Shown piece by piece: positions 55,257-63,365 of a stretch of DNA of 64,000 nucleotides (its first letter is position 1; every line of letters begins with the position of its first letter). The DNA lies in NCBI RefSeq assembly GCF_024972735.1, contig NZ_CP087723.1:1178001-1242000 (forward strand). The letters are read 5' to 3'. The notes beneath the pieces are model-generated. The model worked only from the letters and a program-made list of their open reading frames with translations, had not been told where the DNA came from and searched no databases. Made by a program: the position numbers and the translations under genes. The stretch is from Halalkaliarchaeum sp. AArc-CO (lineage in GTDB: Archaea; Halobacteriota; Halobacteria; Halobacteriales; Haloferacaceae).

Positions 55257-55580
55257 GGTGGTTTCTCCATTGTTTCCGGCGGCACCTTTCCAATACAGCT
55301 GGTGCGCGCCTTACCGGACGTCACTACTTGGACGTCCTTTGGTATACACTGGAATCATAATTTCACAGAATATACATGAGATATCAATGAGTGTATTCTT
55401 CACATGAATTGACGTGATCTCGAGGTAATCTAACTTTGAACACATACGATCCGTGTTATCCAGAGTGGAAACGACTCGTCTCGCCGCATGAGTAACATAT
55501 CTCTCCACAGGTCATCGATGGCAGAAAATCAGTTTTCGAGAAAGTAAAGATCGATCCGGTAGATAGACAACAGAGGGATT
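55257..55580. other. Intergenic region between DUF1102 copies A and B
   Basis: The 324 bases hold the conserved promoter and leader of copy A at the left. The remainder (about 55390-55580) is AT-rich with no gene or clear repeat. Confidence 0.4.
55278..55388 (-). promoter_or_regulatory. Conserved promoter and leader hairpin, copy A
   Basis: Read on the minus strand: ATTGATATC (55388-55380), GAAATTA (55364-55358), AGTGTATACC (55350-55341), then GGCGCGCACC (55310-55301) which can pair with GGTGCCGCC (55286-55278) with one bulged base. The ATG is 21 bases further. Boxes recur at the same spacing at copies B and C. GTGTATAC is the likely TATA box, placing transcription start near 55318, so the hairpin is close to the 5' end of the mRNA. 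Confidence 0.7.
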
Positions 55581-56573
55581 TCAGTCGTTGATCTCCGGCA
55601 CGTCCTCCTCGTGTTCGACGCACACGCCCGTGTTACCGATGTCTCCCTGTTCGACAAGGTATTCGATGAGATCTTCTTCGAACTCTTCACACTCTTTATC
55701 TGAATCGATGCCAGTTCGACCGACCTCCACTCCGTTGGTCGAGAGGATAATCGGGTCACACTGTTCGGCAGTCAAGAAGTAGTAGCCGGGGATCCACGGT
55801 TCTTTTCCGTCACCTCTGGTAGCATTCGCACAGACGTTCAATGCACCTGAAATCTCGGCGCCGGTGCATTCCCAGGTCGTGTTGACTGGGAAGTTGTTCT
55901 CGTTGTAGACGCGCCAGAGGAAGTACTCTTCATCGTCGACCTCCATCGAACACATTCCGGTAACCGACATCGAGTCGGGGTCGACACGGTCCCCGAGCTG
56001 TCCGAGATTGTCTGCGTCGGCGTTGATGACGATCTCGTCGTCTTCGACGAGTTCATCACCATCCTCGAGTCCTTTCGTGACTGTGCGAATGCCGACACAG
56101 ATACATTCGCCCACGCCGAGGGGGAATGCGTTCTCAGCACCGACCAGGGAATCATCCTCGTCTCCGTTCAGATAGAATTCCACGGCGTCGTAGTCATCGT
56201 TGTAGTCGTCGTGTAATTCCGGAGTGTCGAACTCGTTGATCCAGACACCAACTTTCTGTTTGCCCTGGTTGCACACCTGGAACACGTCGTCGAAGTACGT
56301 AAAGGAGTCTGAGTTGACCCCTTCACCCCCTGCATCAGTGGGGTTGTCCGGCGACATGTCCACTTCGAGATGCCCGGATTCGTCGATATTTGTGTAACTG
56401 GAGTTCGGGGAGCCTGGACAGCCATCCAGTCCGAGATACGCGTCCGGATCCTCTGCGACTTCGATCGTTACGTTCCGCTGCGATTCCACTCTGCTGAATG
56501 CGCCCGAACCGACGAGCGCGCTGCCTCCGATTGCCGATGCACCTACTCCGTACAGGAATTTCCGCCGTTGCAT
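55581..56573 (-). CDS. DUF1102-type secreted protein (copy B)
   Basis: The 330-residue paralogue of copy A has the same start (MQRRKFLYGVGASAIGGSAL, then GAFSRVESQRNVTIEVAEDPDAYLGL). It keeps VFQVCNQGKQ and the Cys-x-Cys motif GECICVG. After about residue 200 it has its own C-terminal part without the LruC signature, ending acidic (EHEEDVPEIND) and carrying several cysteines, for example TTWECTG. A Tat-independent, SipW-like signal is likely. No signal peptidase gene of that type is in the window. Confidence 0.82.
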   Translation of the reverse strand: MQRRKFLYGVGASAIGGSALVGSGAFSRVESQRNVTIEVAEDPDAYLGLDGCPGSPNSSYTNIDESGHLEVDMSPDNPTDAGGEGVNSDSFTYFDDVFQVCNQGKQKVGVWINEFDTPELHDDYNDDYDAVEFYLNGDEDDSLVGAENAFPLGVGECICVGIRTVTKGLEDGDELVEDDEIVINADADNLGQLGDRVDPDSMSVTGMCSMEVDDEEYFLWRVYNENNFPVNTTWECTGAEISGALNVCANATRGDGKEPWIPGYYFLTAEQCDPIILSTNGVEVGRTGIDSDKECEEFEEDLIEYLVEQGDIGNTGVCVEHEEDVPEIND

Positions 56574-56872
56574 GGTTGTTCTCTCCGTTGGGTTTCCGGC
56601 GGCACCGGTCCGACGTTCGGGGGGGTGCGCGCCTTACTGAATCTGAACTATCCATACCCCCTTTGGTATACACCGTGAGTCTAATTTCTCGGTTGAAGTC
56701 CCGAAATCAATCTCTGTATGCGTCCATAGACGGTCCTGTTATGCTGAAACAATATTTTCCAGTAGGAAATAATTCGAGATTACTCGACTACAATGGTTCC
56801 ATACCTTCCAGACAATCTGCGCATGACGACCACGTCTCACCGTTAGAGAAGGAACTCGTGGAGAGGGGTGTG
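56574..56872. other. Intergenic region between DUF1102 copies B and C
   Basis: These 299 bases contain the copy B promoter and leader, then about 160 bases with no gene. A short plus-strand frame there does not look coding. Confidence 0.4.
56598..56711 (-). promoter_or_regulatory. Conserved promoter and leader hairpin, copy B
   Basis: On the minus strand: ATTGATTTC (56711-56703), GAAATTA (56688-56682), GGTGTATACC (56674-56665), then GGCGCGCACC (56633-56624) pairing with GGTGCCGCC (56606-56598). The loop (17 bases, CCCCCCCGAACGTCGGA type) is unrelated to that of copy A while both stem arms are identical. The ATG is 24 bases further on. Confidence 0.7.
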
Positions 56873-57877
56873 CTACTGTACGTTGAATGTAATCCAGGGA
56901 ATGTACCAATTTTGTTCGGCGCCACGCCGCAGAATGACCTCTACAGACGAGAAGGCTGAGACCGTGCGAGACTCACTTTCACCGGGTCCCAGGGTGACTC
57001 CCTGGTATCGCTCTCCAAAGTCTTCCCCCTCGAGTGGTCCTTCACTAATGGTGTCTCCCGTCCACTGGTCTTCAGTTCCGGATTCTCCATCAACTCGGTA
57101 GTCGAACGCAAAGTACCAATCAGTTGGATTATCAAATGTGAGTTCGATTTCGTTACCGTCGATTTCCCATTCCACGTATGGCCGGTCTTGTCCTTTGTTG
57201 TCTGCGTTAGGGCCTAGACCGTCCGATTCTTCATCGAGGACAAGTTCACCAACCTCGGGGACCACTCCTTCTACGTCGACATCTGCCGTGAGCACGAGCT
57301 CGTCGCCGAAGAGACGATTGTTCTCGGTAGCGTCGACGCTTTTCGTCATCGTCCGGAGACCGATCTCGATACACTCGCCGACTGGGATGCTCACTGCGTT
57401 GTCCTCGCCCATGATCGACTCGGTTCCGTCGTCGCCGACCCCGGCGGCCTCACCCGTGTAGAATTGTACTCTGGGTTCGTCTTCGTAGGATGTGTCCTCT
57501 ACACCGGTCGCGTCAATACCTTCGGGGTAATCCTCGTCAGTTGGAGGTTCGATGTAAAAACCAACTGTCTCCTTTCCCTGGTTGCAGACCTGAAAAAGGC
57601 TGTCGAACCAGGTGAACGAGTCGGAGTTGACTCCTTCACCATCGTTCGGGTTCTCGCCGACATCGATCCCGAGATGTCCTTTTTCGTCTATTTCCACGTA
57701 ATTATCACTGTTTGTCGACCCCGTCCGGGACAGCCCCAGATACGCGTCCGGGTCCTCCGCGACTTCGATCGCCACGTCACGCTGTGATTCGACCCGCGAA
57801 AACGCGCCCGATCCGACGAGCGCGCTGCCTCCGATTGCCGATACACCTATGCCGTACAAGAATTTTCGTCGTTCCAT
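56873..57877 (-). CDS. DUF1102-type secreted protein (copy C)
   Basis: The start at 57877 (MERRKFLYGIGVSAIGGSAL) gives 334 residues. It shares GAFSRVESQRDVAIEVAEDPDAYLGL and LFQVCNQGKE with copies A and B. The Cys-x-Cys of the others is changed to Cys-x-Glu (GECIEIG). The C-terminal part differs again and includes a stretch VEWEIDGNEIELTFDNPTDW and LGPGESESRTV, like beta-sandwich proteins of surface fibres or binding modules. Expected to be secreted. Confidence 0.8.
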   Translation of the reverse strand: MERRKFLYGIGVSAIGGSALVGSGAFSRVESQRDVAIEVAEDPDAYLGLSRTGSTNSDNYVEIDEKGHLGIDVGENPNDGEGVNSDSFTWFDSLFQVCNQGKETVGFYIEPPTDEDYPEGIDATGVEDTSYEDEPRVQFYTGEAAGVGDDGTESIMGEDNAVSIPVGECIEIGLRTMTKSVDATENNRLFGDELVLTADVDVEGVVPEVGELVLDEESDGLGPNADNKGQDRPYVEWEIDGNEIELTFDNPTDWYFAFDYRVDGESGTEDQWTGDTISEGPLEGEDFGERYQGVTLGPGESESRTVSAFSSVEVILRRGAEQNWYIPWITFNVQ

Positions 57878-58199
57878 AGTTGGTTCCGTATCGTTGTTGG
57901 CGCCACCGATCCGGCTGTCAGATCGGCGCACGCCTCAGTGGCCCCCACTCACCGGCCCTGTTTGTGTATACACACCGATCTCAATTTCAAGATAAAATAT
58001 ATGAAATCAATTAGATATTCCCTCTCTGAAAGGCACAATTGTTCCAAAATAGCAATTTCTCATCCCGAAACAATCAATGACTTCTCTCGGTACAATCCGT
58101 GGTTTCTGAAGTGAAAGCGCTCCATACTTCTCGTCATATCTCATCAGAGAGCCTGCCCAAACGACGAAACTAACTGTGTTTTTCACGTTACTGCTATCG
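57878..58199. other. Intergenic region between copy C and the zinc-ribbon membrane gene
   Basis: These 322 bases contain the copy C promoter and leader (57899-58011) and then AT-rich DNA with no gene. Confidence 0.4.
57899..58011 (-). promoter_or_regulatory. Conserved promoter and leader hairpin, copy C
   Basis: On the minus strand: ATTGATTTC (58011-58003), GAAATTG (57988-57982), GTGTGTATACAC near 57973-57962, then a hairpin in which GCGCCGATC (57929-57921) pairs with GATCGGTGGC (57911-57902) with one G-T pair. The stem sequence differs from copies A and B but position and pairing are kept. The ATG is 21 bases beyond 57899. Confidence 0.65.
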
Positions 58200-59072
58200 T
58201 CAGTATGCCCCTCTGAACATGACTGCTTCACATTCACTGCACATCAATGAGACCGAGCTACCACCTGTCTCGGCATTCGGCTTTTCGATCGCCTGCAGTT
58301 CCCCTCCACACGTCGGACACGTCTCCAGGAACGCCCGCAACCGACCGAGTAGTTCGTCCCGTGATCTCCCGTCGAGATCATCCCACACCGGCAACCACTC
58401 ACCGAGCGTTGGATGCAACGCGACGTCAGCCAGAAAAGCCGCTTTCGAGGGCCACTTTCCGAGCTCGTTTCCACCCAGTCGCACGATGAACGTCCCGCCG
58501 GTCTCTTCGGTGACCAGTTCGTCGGGATCGACCTCGAGTACCAACGCCAGCTGCTGTCTTGCCCGGTCGCCGGTTCGAACGCGTTCGATCCGCCGATGCC
58601 AGACGTCCCCAAAGCGATCAGTCAGTCGAAGGTCGTCTCCCGCCTCGGTTTCGGTGACGATACCTGCCTCCTCGAGCAGTTCTGCCAGCGTTCGGCCGTC
58701 GATCACTTCGACCTCCGGCTCCCCGTTTACCTCCGGTTCCGACCGCTTATCGGGACTCGATCCGGTGTCGATATCAGTGGAGCTGACTTCCTCGGCCTCT
58801 TCTGATTCCGTTGGGCGGTCAGGACAATCATCCGGAGCAAGGTAGAGTACCGATACCTTTCGACGCTCTATCACAAACCGTGTCACGGCGACTGTCGAAA
58901 CCGCAGAGATGGCTGCAATCGAGATCACGGACGGATCTCTGCCAAGGACCAGAACGCTCAGGACGCCGATCGAAGCGACAACGAGGACTGACTCGTCTAT
59001 ACGCTCTCTCTTGGACTCTGTAGTGCGTGCACGAGTGCGATCGGCGCTGGGCAAAACACCGGGAGTGTTCAT
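58200..59072 (-). CDS. Membrane protein with C-terminal zinc ribbon, unknown function
   Basis: The start at 59072 (MNTPGVLPSADRTRARTTES) gives 290 residues; seven more are possible. Two hydrophobic helices lie near the N-terminus (VLVVASIGVLSVLVLG and VISIAAISAVSTVAVTRFVI). An acidic linker and a globular domain follow, then a zinc ribbon (ETCPTCGGEL ... LMCSECEAV). No family is recognised. It is divergent from the glycosyltransferase gene; a sensor or scaffold in the membrane is possible. Confidence 0.68.
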   Translation of the reverse strand: MNTPGVLPSADRTRARTTESKRERIDESVLVVASIGVLSVLVLGRDPSVISIAAISAVSTVAVTRFVIERRKVSVLYLAPDDCPDRPTESEEAEEVSSTDIDTGSSPDKRSEPEVNGEPEVEVIDGRTLAELLEEAGIVTETEAGDDLRLTDRFGDVWHRRIERVRTGDRARQQLALVLEVDPDELVTEETGGTFIVRLGGNELGKWPSKAAFLADVALHPTLGEWLPVWDDLDGRSRDELLGRLRAFLETCPTCGGELQAIEKPNAETGGSSVSLMCSECEAVMFRGAY

Positions 59073-59251
59073 TGGTACCAATAGGCGTTTCACTCCGAGT
59101 AACTAAAGTGTCGGTGGATGATATCAGTCTGATGCGTAGCCTCGTCACACCGATTCCCGACCTTCGGAGTCTCCGATTTTGGGGGGCTGTCATTACCAGA
59201 CAACAAGAGGAAATTACAAATAGTCGTGAAATTGTCCGGGACGATTGTAAA

Positions 59252-60349
59252 ATGAAAGTCCTCGCACTCGCGCCGACGACTGAACCGGACACTGGCTGGG
59301 GGAGGTACTCCGACGCAGTCGTCAGACATCTCCGGCAGGACTGGGATCTCGACGTGATTGTCCCGCGGAGAGATCCAGCCGGAATGATACAAAACCCACA
59401 GGAAGTGTTGAAGACGGCGAAACGCGTGCGATCCGTACTGCGGACGGGCGATTACGACGCGTTGTTATCTCTGGTGGATTACCCGTACTCCGTCGTCTCT
59501 TATCTGGCTACCGTCGGGCACTCGGTTCCATATTTCGTCGTGTGCCACGGCACCTACTCCGTTGCCCCACTTCACGCCAACCGTTCGAGACCGATCGCCG
59601 GGCACGCACATCGCAACGCCGCACAACTGTTTCCCGTGAGCAGCTTCACTGCAGAACAGTTACAGGAAGCACAGCCCGGGCTGGACAACGTCACGATCGC
59701 GAGAAACGGCGTGGATCTCGATCAGTGGAGTAACTCCGTCGAGCCGTATCCGATCGACCATCGCGCACTCTTAACTGTCGGACCGTTCAAGCAGCGCAAG
59801 GGCCAGCTGTTCTCCCTGAAAGCGTTTGCCGAAGTCGCCGAGGAATTCCCGGACGTCCAGTACCACTTCGTTGGCAACACAGAGAGGGCATATTTCGATA
59901 CGGTGAGAGACTACGTCTCCGACTCCGGACTCGAGGATCGCGTTCACTTCGAAGGGTTCGTTACTCAAACCGAACTCCGTCGCTGGTACGAAACAGCAAC
60001 GGCCTATTTGATGACGCCAGAGTACATCGACCACGACTTCGAAGGGTTCGGATTGGTCTACCTGGAGGCGAACGCCCACGGGACACCGACGATCGGCACG
60101 ACTGCCACCGGCGCGAGAGACGCGATCGAAGACGGCTATTCGGGCCTGTGTGTCGATCACAATGTAGATGGGACTTCGACAGCTCTTCGGAGGATTTTGG
60201 GAGATGAAGCCCTCAGACGGGAACTATCCAGTACCGCTCGCGAGTGGGCACGAGCCAACAGCTGGGAACGTACTGTGGGCGTTCTCCGAAACGAGATCTC
60301 GAAACACGCGACAGCTGAGATCCGAGCTCCGTTATCTTCTCCTACCTAA
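59252..60349 (+). CDS. Glycosyltransferase family 4
   Basis: From MKVLALAPTTEPDTGWGRYS (ATG 59252) the protein has 365 residues. It is a GT-B-fold glycosyltransferase with the N-terminal GWGRYSDAVVRHL acceptor region, LTVGPFKQRKGQLFSLKAFAEV at the domain junction, and the donor-binding EGFGLVYLEANAHGTPTIGT (E-x7-E motif) and ARDAIEDGYSGLCVD. It probably adds a sugar to a lipid-linked or protein-linked glycan; the surrounding surface proteins are possible substrates. Confidence 0.88.
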   Translation: MKVLALAPTTEPDTGWGRYSDAVVRHLRQDWDLDVIVPRRDPAGMIQNPQEVLKTAKRVRSVLRTGDYDALLSLVDYPYSVVSYLATVGHSVPYFVVCHGTYSVAPLHANRSRPIAGHAHRNAAQLFPVSSFTAEQLQEAQPGLDNVTIARNGVDLDQWSNSVEPYPIDHRALLTVGPFKQRKGQLFSLKAFAEVAEEFPDVQYHFVGNTERAYFDTVRDYVSDSGLEDRVHFEGFVTQTELRRWYETATAYLMTPEYIDHDFEGFGLVYLEANAHGTPTIGTTATGARDAIEDGYSGLCVDHNVDGTSTALRRILGDEALRRELSSTAREWARANSWERTVGVLRNEISKHATAEIRAPLSSPT

Positions 60350-60372
60350 AAACGTAAAGAAGTGTCCTGGAG

Positions 60373-61608
60373 TTACTCTCTACAGGACTCGAACACTTCA
60401 CCGTCGACCGGGTTCTCGTACCAATTGTCGTCCTCGAAGATCGGTTGGTCGCCGTCTCCCGGCGGTCCATCCGCGACAGTTACCCCGTCGTAAGCGGTCG
60501 CAATGTGGACTCTCTCGTAGGGCCACATCCAGTCGGTGGGAACGGCCAACAGACGAACGTCCCCGATGCCGAACTCGACGTCGCGGTTCGGGTTTAGGTT
60601 CTCGAGGCGTGGATCGAAGAACAGTCCGTCGCCGTGTTCTCCGAATTCGGCGAGAGGTTCGTCGGGATCGAACTCCCACGGGTCGTCGAGTTCGAATTCG
60701 AGTGTCGCCGTGTACGCCGGCGGGACACAGGTACCGTCGTCGTCTCCTTCAAGGGCATTCGTGACGTTGTCCGGATAGACATCTCCGGTGTTGAAGACGT
60801 GGATCTCCGTTTCGTCGTCGAATGGCTCGTCTACTTCGTCACCCTCGCCGTTCCCGTCGTAGGTCAGGCTGTAGGTCCCCGTTCCCAATACATCGCCGGG
60901 AACGACCGACCACCTGTGTGTGTCACCTGCCCCCCGTGCCTTCGGGAGCAAATCCAGCTCGATCGAGGAGATGAGGGCATCTCCGTCGACTTCGATGCCT
61001 CTGAACGTCGCATCGACGTCTACGACCCAGTCGTTGTAATCGTAGTCGTTGCTCCCATCGAGGGGGAGGTCCTCGTAGGAAAGCGAAACGGTGTCGGGGA
61101 ATTCGACCTCGATTTCCGTAATTTCGGCCCCACAGAACGTGATGTTGCTGATCGCCGCCTCCTGCCCGCCGGGATTCTCGAGGTCGGAGGCGAACGAAGT
61201 GAGGCCGTCTGCGTCATACTCCTCGCTCGTATCTAGCCCACCGAACGCACAGACTCCCTGGATGACGTATCCGTCTGCCTCGAATTTGATGTAGTTCGGT
61301 TCGCAATCCTCTCCGTCTTTGTTGAATTCGTCGTTATCGGGTTCGTACGTAATGTCGACGACGACATCACCGTCTTCGCGTACGAACTCACACTCGTCGT
61401 CGTCGAATTCGTACTTCGCCAGGAACGTATCCTCCGGACACACACAGGACTGTCCCGGTGGTCCGTTACCCCCTGGGCCTCTCGCTGCTGCCGAGCCCGT
61501 CCCGAAGACGCCGAGCGCGCCTGCGGCACCGAGCCCCTTCAGTACGTTTCTTCGATCGATCGACGTTCCGTCGAATCCGCCGTTCTGGTTGGGGTCGTTT
61601 GCACTCAT
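60373..61608 (-). CDS. Secreted LruC-like (DUF4842) protein
   Basis: The start at 61608 (MSANDPNQNGGFDGTSIDRR) gives 411 residues. It has a Tat signal with SIDRRNVLKGLGAAGALGVF and a mature N-terminus with CVCPEDTFLAKYEFDDDEC. The LruC-like domain spans about residues 190-370 with LSYEDLPLDGSNDYDYNDWVV, LLPKARGAGDTHRWSVV and VRLLAVPTDWMWP. Matching segments in the copy A fusion are WDYNDWVVD, VPQARLAGDSH and IRLLVVNEEWSWP. It converges on the glycosyltransferase gene. A surface or extracellular-matrix role is likely. Confidence 0.8.
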   Translation of the reverse strand: MSANDPNQNGGFDGTSIDRRNVLKGLGAAGALGVFGTGSAAARGPGGNGPPGQSCVCPEDTFLAKYEFDDDECEFVREDGDVVVDITYEPDNDEFNKDGEDCEPNYIKFEADGYVIQGVCAFGGLDTSEEYDADGLTSFASDLENPGGQEAAISNITFCGAEITEIEVEFPDTVSLSYEDLPLDGSNDYDYNDWVVDVDATFRGIEVDGDALISSIELDLLPKARGAGDTHRWSVVPGDVLGTGTYSLTYDGNGEGDEVDEPFDDETEIHVFNTGDVYPDNVTNALEGDDDGTCVPPAYTATLEFELDDPWEFDPDEPLAEFGEHGDGLFFDPRLENLNPNRDVEFGIGDVRLLAVPTDWMWPYERVHIATAYDGVTVADGPPGDGDQPIFEDDNWYENPVDGEVFESCRE

Positions 61609-62140
61609 TATCGATATCTCACTCGGAAAGTGAGTACTATACACTCTGCCGCCTCAGGGCATTGTAATGACATAAATAACCGTTTTAGGGTCTCACAGCC
61701 CGATAAATCGGTAAATCGTTTCTTAACTGGCTTAGAACGCGGTAGTGAACTCCTTGTCGCGTCGCTCTACGTAATTTTCGAGCCGGGACCGGAGTTCGGT
61801 TTCCTTCTGTGTCTCAGCGACCCAGGAACTTGTTTTCCCATTTTAGAAGCGAGTTATTCACTCCAGTCAGTCATCAAAATATGAACGTTAAGGACTCCCT
61901 ATCGACAAGTTCGTCGAAATAACACTGCGACTCGGATCAAACAGCCACGCGTTAGTGACATTCACATAATGATATCTATCAGATATAACATCAGAGTGTT
62001 TTTGGAGTAACATGTTATTACGAAATCTTAGGCCCTAATTCACTATCGGTCCCGCTCTCGTACGATGTGATTACCTAACTGGGGACATGCCATCGTGTTA
62101 TCTGACTCGATGGGTGTGTCGGCCATCGGGGGGTTCAACA
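61609..62140. other. Divergent intergenic region with no clear gene
   Basis: These 532 bases are AT-rich. A five-base-pair hairpin CTCAC/GTGAG (61618-61634) and ACTATACAC beyond it lie ahead of the LruC-like gene, but they do not match the DUF1102 promoter set. A short plus-strand frame (about 61630-61884) looks non-coding. Promoters of both flanking genes must lie here. Confidence 0.4.
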
Positions 62141-62746
62141 ATGGGGATCAGCAATGACACCATCTCGTCGACCGTCGATTCGCTCGTACCGTCCAGTCGA
62201 AACCGAGATCCGGCGATTTCGCGGGAGGAGATCTTCGAAGTACTGAGCAACGAACGGCGCCGACTCGCATTACAGTATCTCGAACAGGCAGACGAGGAAC
62301 CGGTCCCCCTCCGGGAGGTGGTCGACTACGTCACCTCCCGTCAGAACGGCGCTTCACTGGAGGAAATCGACTCGGGGACCCGAAAGGCAGTGTACACCGC
62401 GCTCCGGCAGTCTCATTTTCCGAAGATGGACGACATGGGGGTCGTCGAGTACGATCAACTCCGGGGGGAAATCGAGCTTACGGACACCGCAAACGAGGTC
62501 CAGATGTACCTGGAGTACGTTCCGAAAAACGACATCCCCTGGCACGAGTACTATCTCGGGCTCGCGGGCGTCTGTGCCGCGCTCGTGACGGTAACCTGGG
62601 CCGGAATCTATCCGTTCGGCGGCCTTTCCTGGCAGTTGCTTTCGCTTTTGTTCGTCCTACTGTTCGTGATTTCGGCCGTGTCGCATGCGTATCACGCACG
62701 GGGGAACAGACTCGAAAACGCGACCGTCACCGAAGAGGCTCAGTGA
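62141..62746 (+). CDS. DUF7344-type winged-helix membrane protein (second copy)
   Basis: From MGISNDTISSTVDSLVPSSR (ATG 62141) the protein has 201 residues. The winged-helix domain reads EIFEVLSNERRRLALQYLEQ ... RKAVYTALRQSHFPKMDDMGVVEYD. Two C-terminal membrane helices follow (YYLGLAGVCAALVTVTWAGI and LLSLLFVLLFVISAVSHAY). The domain order is the same as at 7474-8061. It is six bases upstream of a secreted acidic protein gene. Its position beside the surface-protein genes makes it a candidate regulator of them (inference). Confidence 0.78.
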   Translation: MGISNDTISSTVDSLVPSSRNRDPAISREEIFEVLSNERRRLALQYLEQADEEPVPLREVVDYVTSRQNGASLEEIDSGTRKAVYTALRQSHFPKMDDMGVVEYDQLRGEIELTDTANEVQMYLEYVPKNDIPWHEYYLGLAGVCAALVTVTWAGIYPFGGLSWQLLSLLFVLLFVISAVSHAYHARGNRLENATVTEEAQ

Positions 62747-62752
62747 TCGAAC

Positions 62753-63247
62753 ATGCCCTCGATCCGTCAGGGGCTGATCGTTTTCGCGGCCGTCGCTGTG
62801 GGTCTGGCCATCGCGGTCGCCGCGACTGGGGGGTTCTCCACGGGCGACGTCGACCGGCTCGTGGAGATTCAGCTCGACGATCAGTCCTACGTGGACTCGG
62901 AGGCGCACCTCGATACCGAAAACTGTACGCTTGAGGCGACGGTCACGAACCGGTACAAGACGACGCTCGACGTCTCTGTCTCCGTGAACGATCAGTCCGA
63001 GACAAAACCCATCGGCGAGGGAGAGACAGTGAGTTTCGAATTCGAACTCGAGGACAATCCCGAGGAAGTCGGGTTACAAGCGCTCGGTGACGTGGTTCTC
63101 TTCGAGCACGCGATTAGTGACTTTCCGGACTGTGAGGACGGGACTGAAGACGGCTCGACTGCAGAAGACGGCTCGACTGCAGAAGACGGCTCGACTGGCG
63201 ACGAGGAAGACGGAGACAACGAAACCGACGAGGAGACTGACGAATAG
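62753..63247 (+). CDS. Small secreted acidic protein with EDGSTA repeats
   Basis: The 164-residue protein has an N-terminal hydrophobic helix (LIVFAAVAVGLAIAVAATGGF) that can act as signal or anchor. A beta-rich domain with Cys in ENCTLEATVTN and FPDCEDG follows, then a tail with three copies of EDGSTA/G encoded by 18-base tandem repeats. It ends GDNETDEETDE. It is co-transcribed with the DUF7344-type gene six bases upstream. Function unknown. Confidence 0.7.
   Translation: MPSIRQGLIVFAAVAVGLAIAVAATGGFSTGDVDRLVEIQLDDQSYVDSEAHLDTENCTLEATVTNRYKTTLDVSVSVNDQSETKPIGEGETVSFEFELEDNPEEVGLQALGDVVLFEHAISDFPDCEDGTEDGSTAEDGSTAEDGSTGDEEDGDNETDEETDE
63146..63199 (+). repeat. 18-base tandem repeat, three copies
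   Basis: GAAGACGGCTCGACTGCA repeats in tandem, the third copy ending GGCG instead of GCAG. It encodes the EDGSTA units of the acidic tail and can change length by slippage. Confidence 0.75.
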
Positions 63248-63365
63248 CGCTTATTCCACGTCCTCTGGCAACAAACGGTTCGATACCGGAGTTCTGTGAT
63301 GGATGCGTCGGCCGTCCCGGCAATATCTCCGGCAGGTAGTATCTCCGGCAGGTACGTCTCTGTCC

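Noticed and set aside
61630-61884. An 84-codon plus-strand frame in the gap before the second DUF7344-type gene
   Set aside because: No ribosome-binding site, motif or haloarchaeal acidity; it lies across the promoter of the LruC-like gene.
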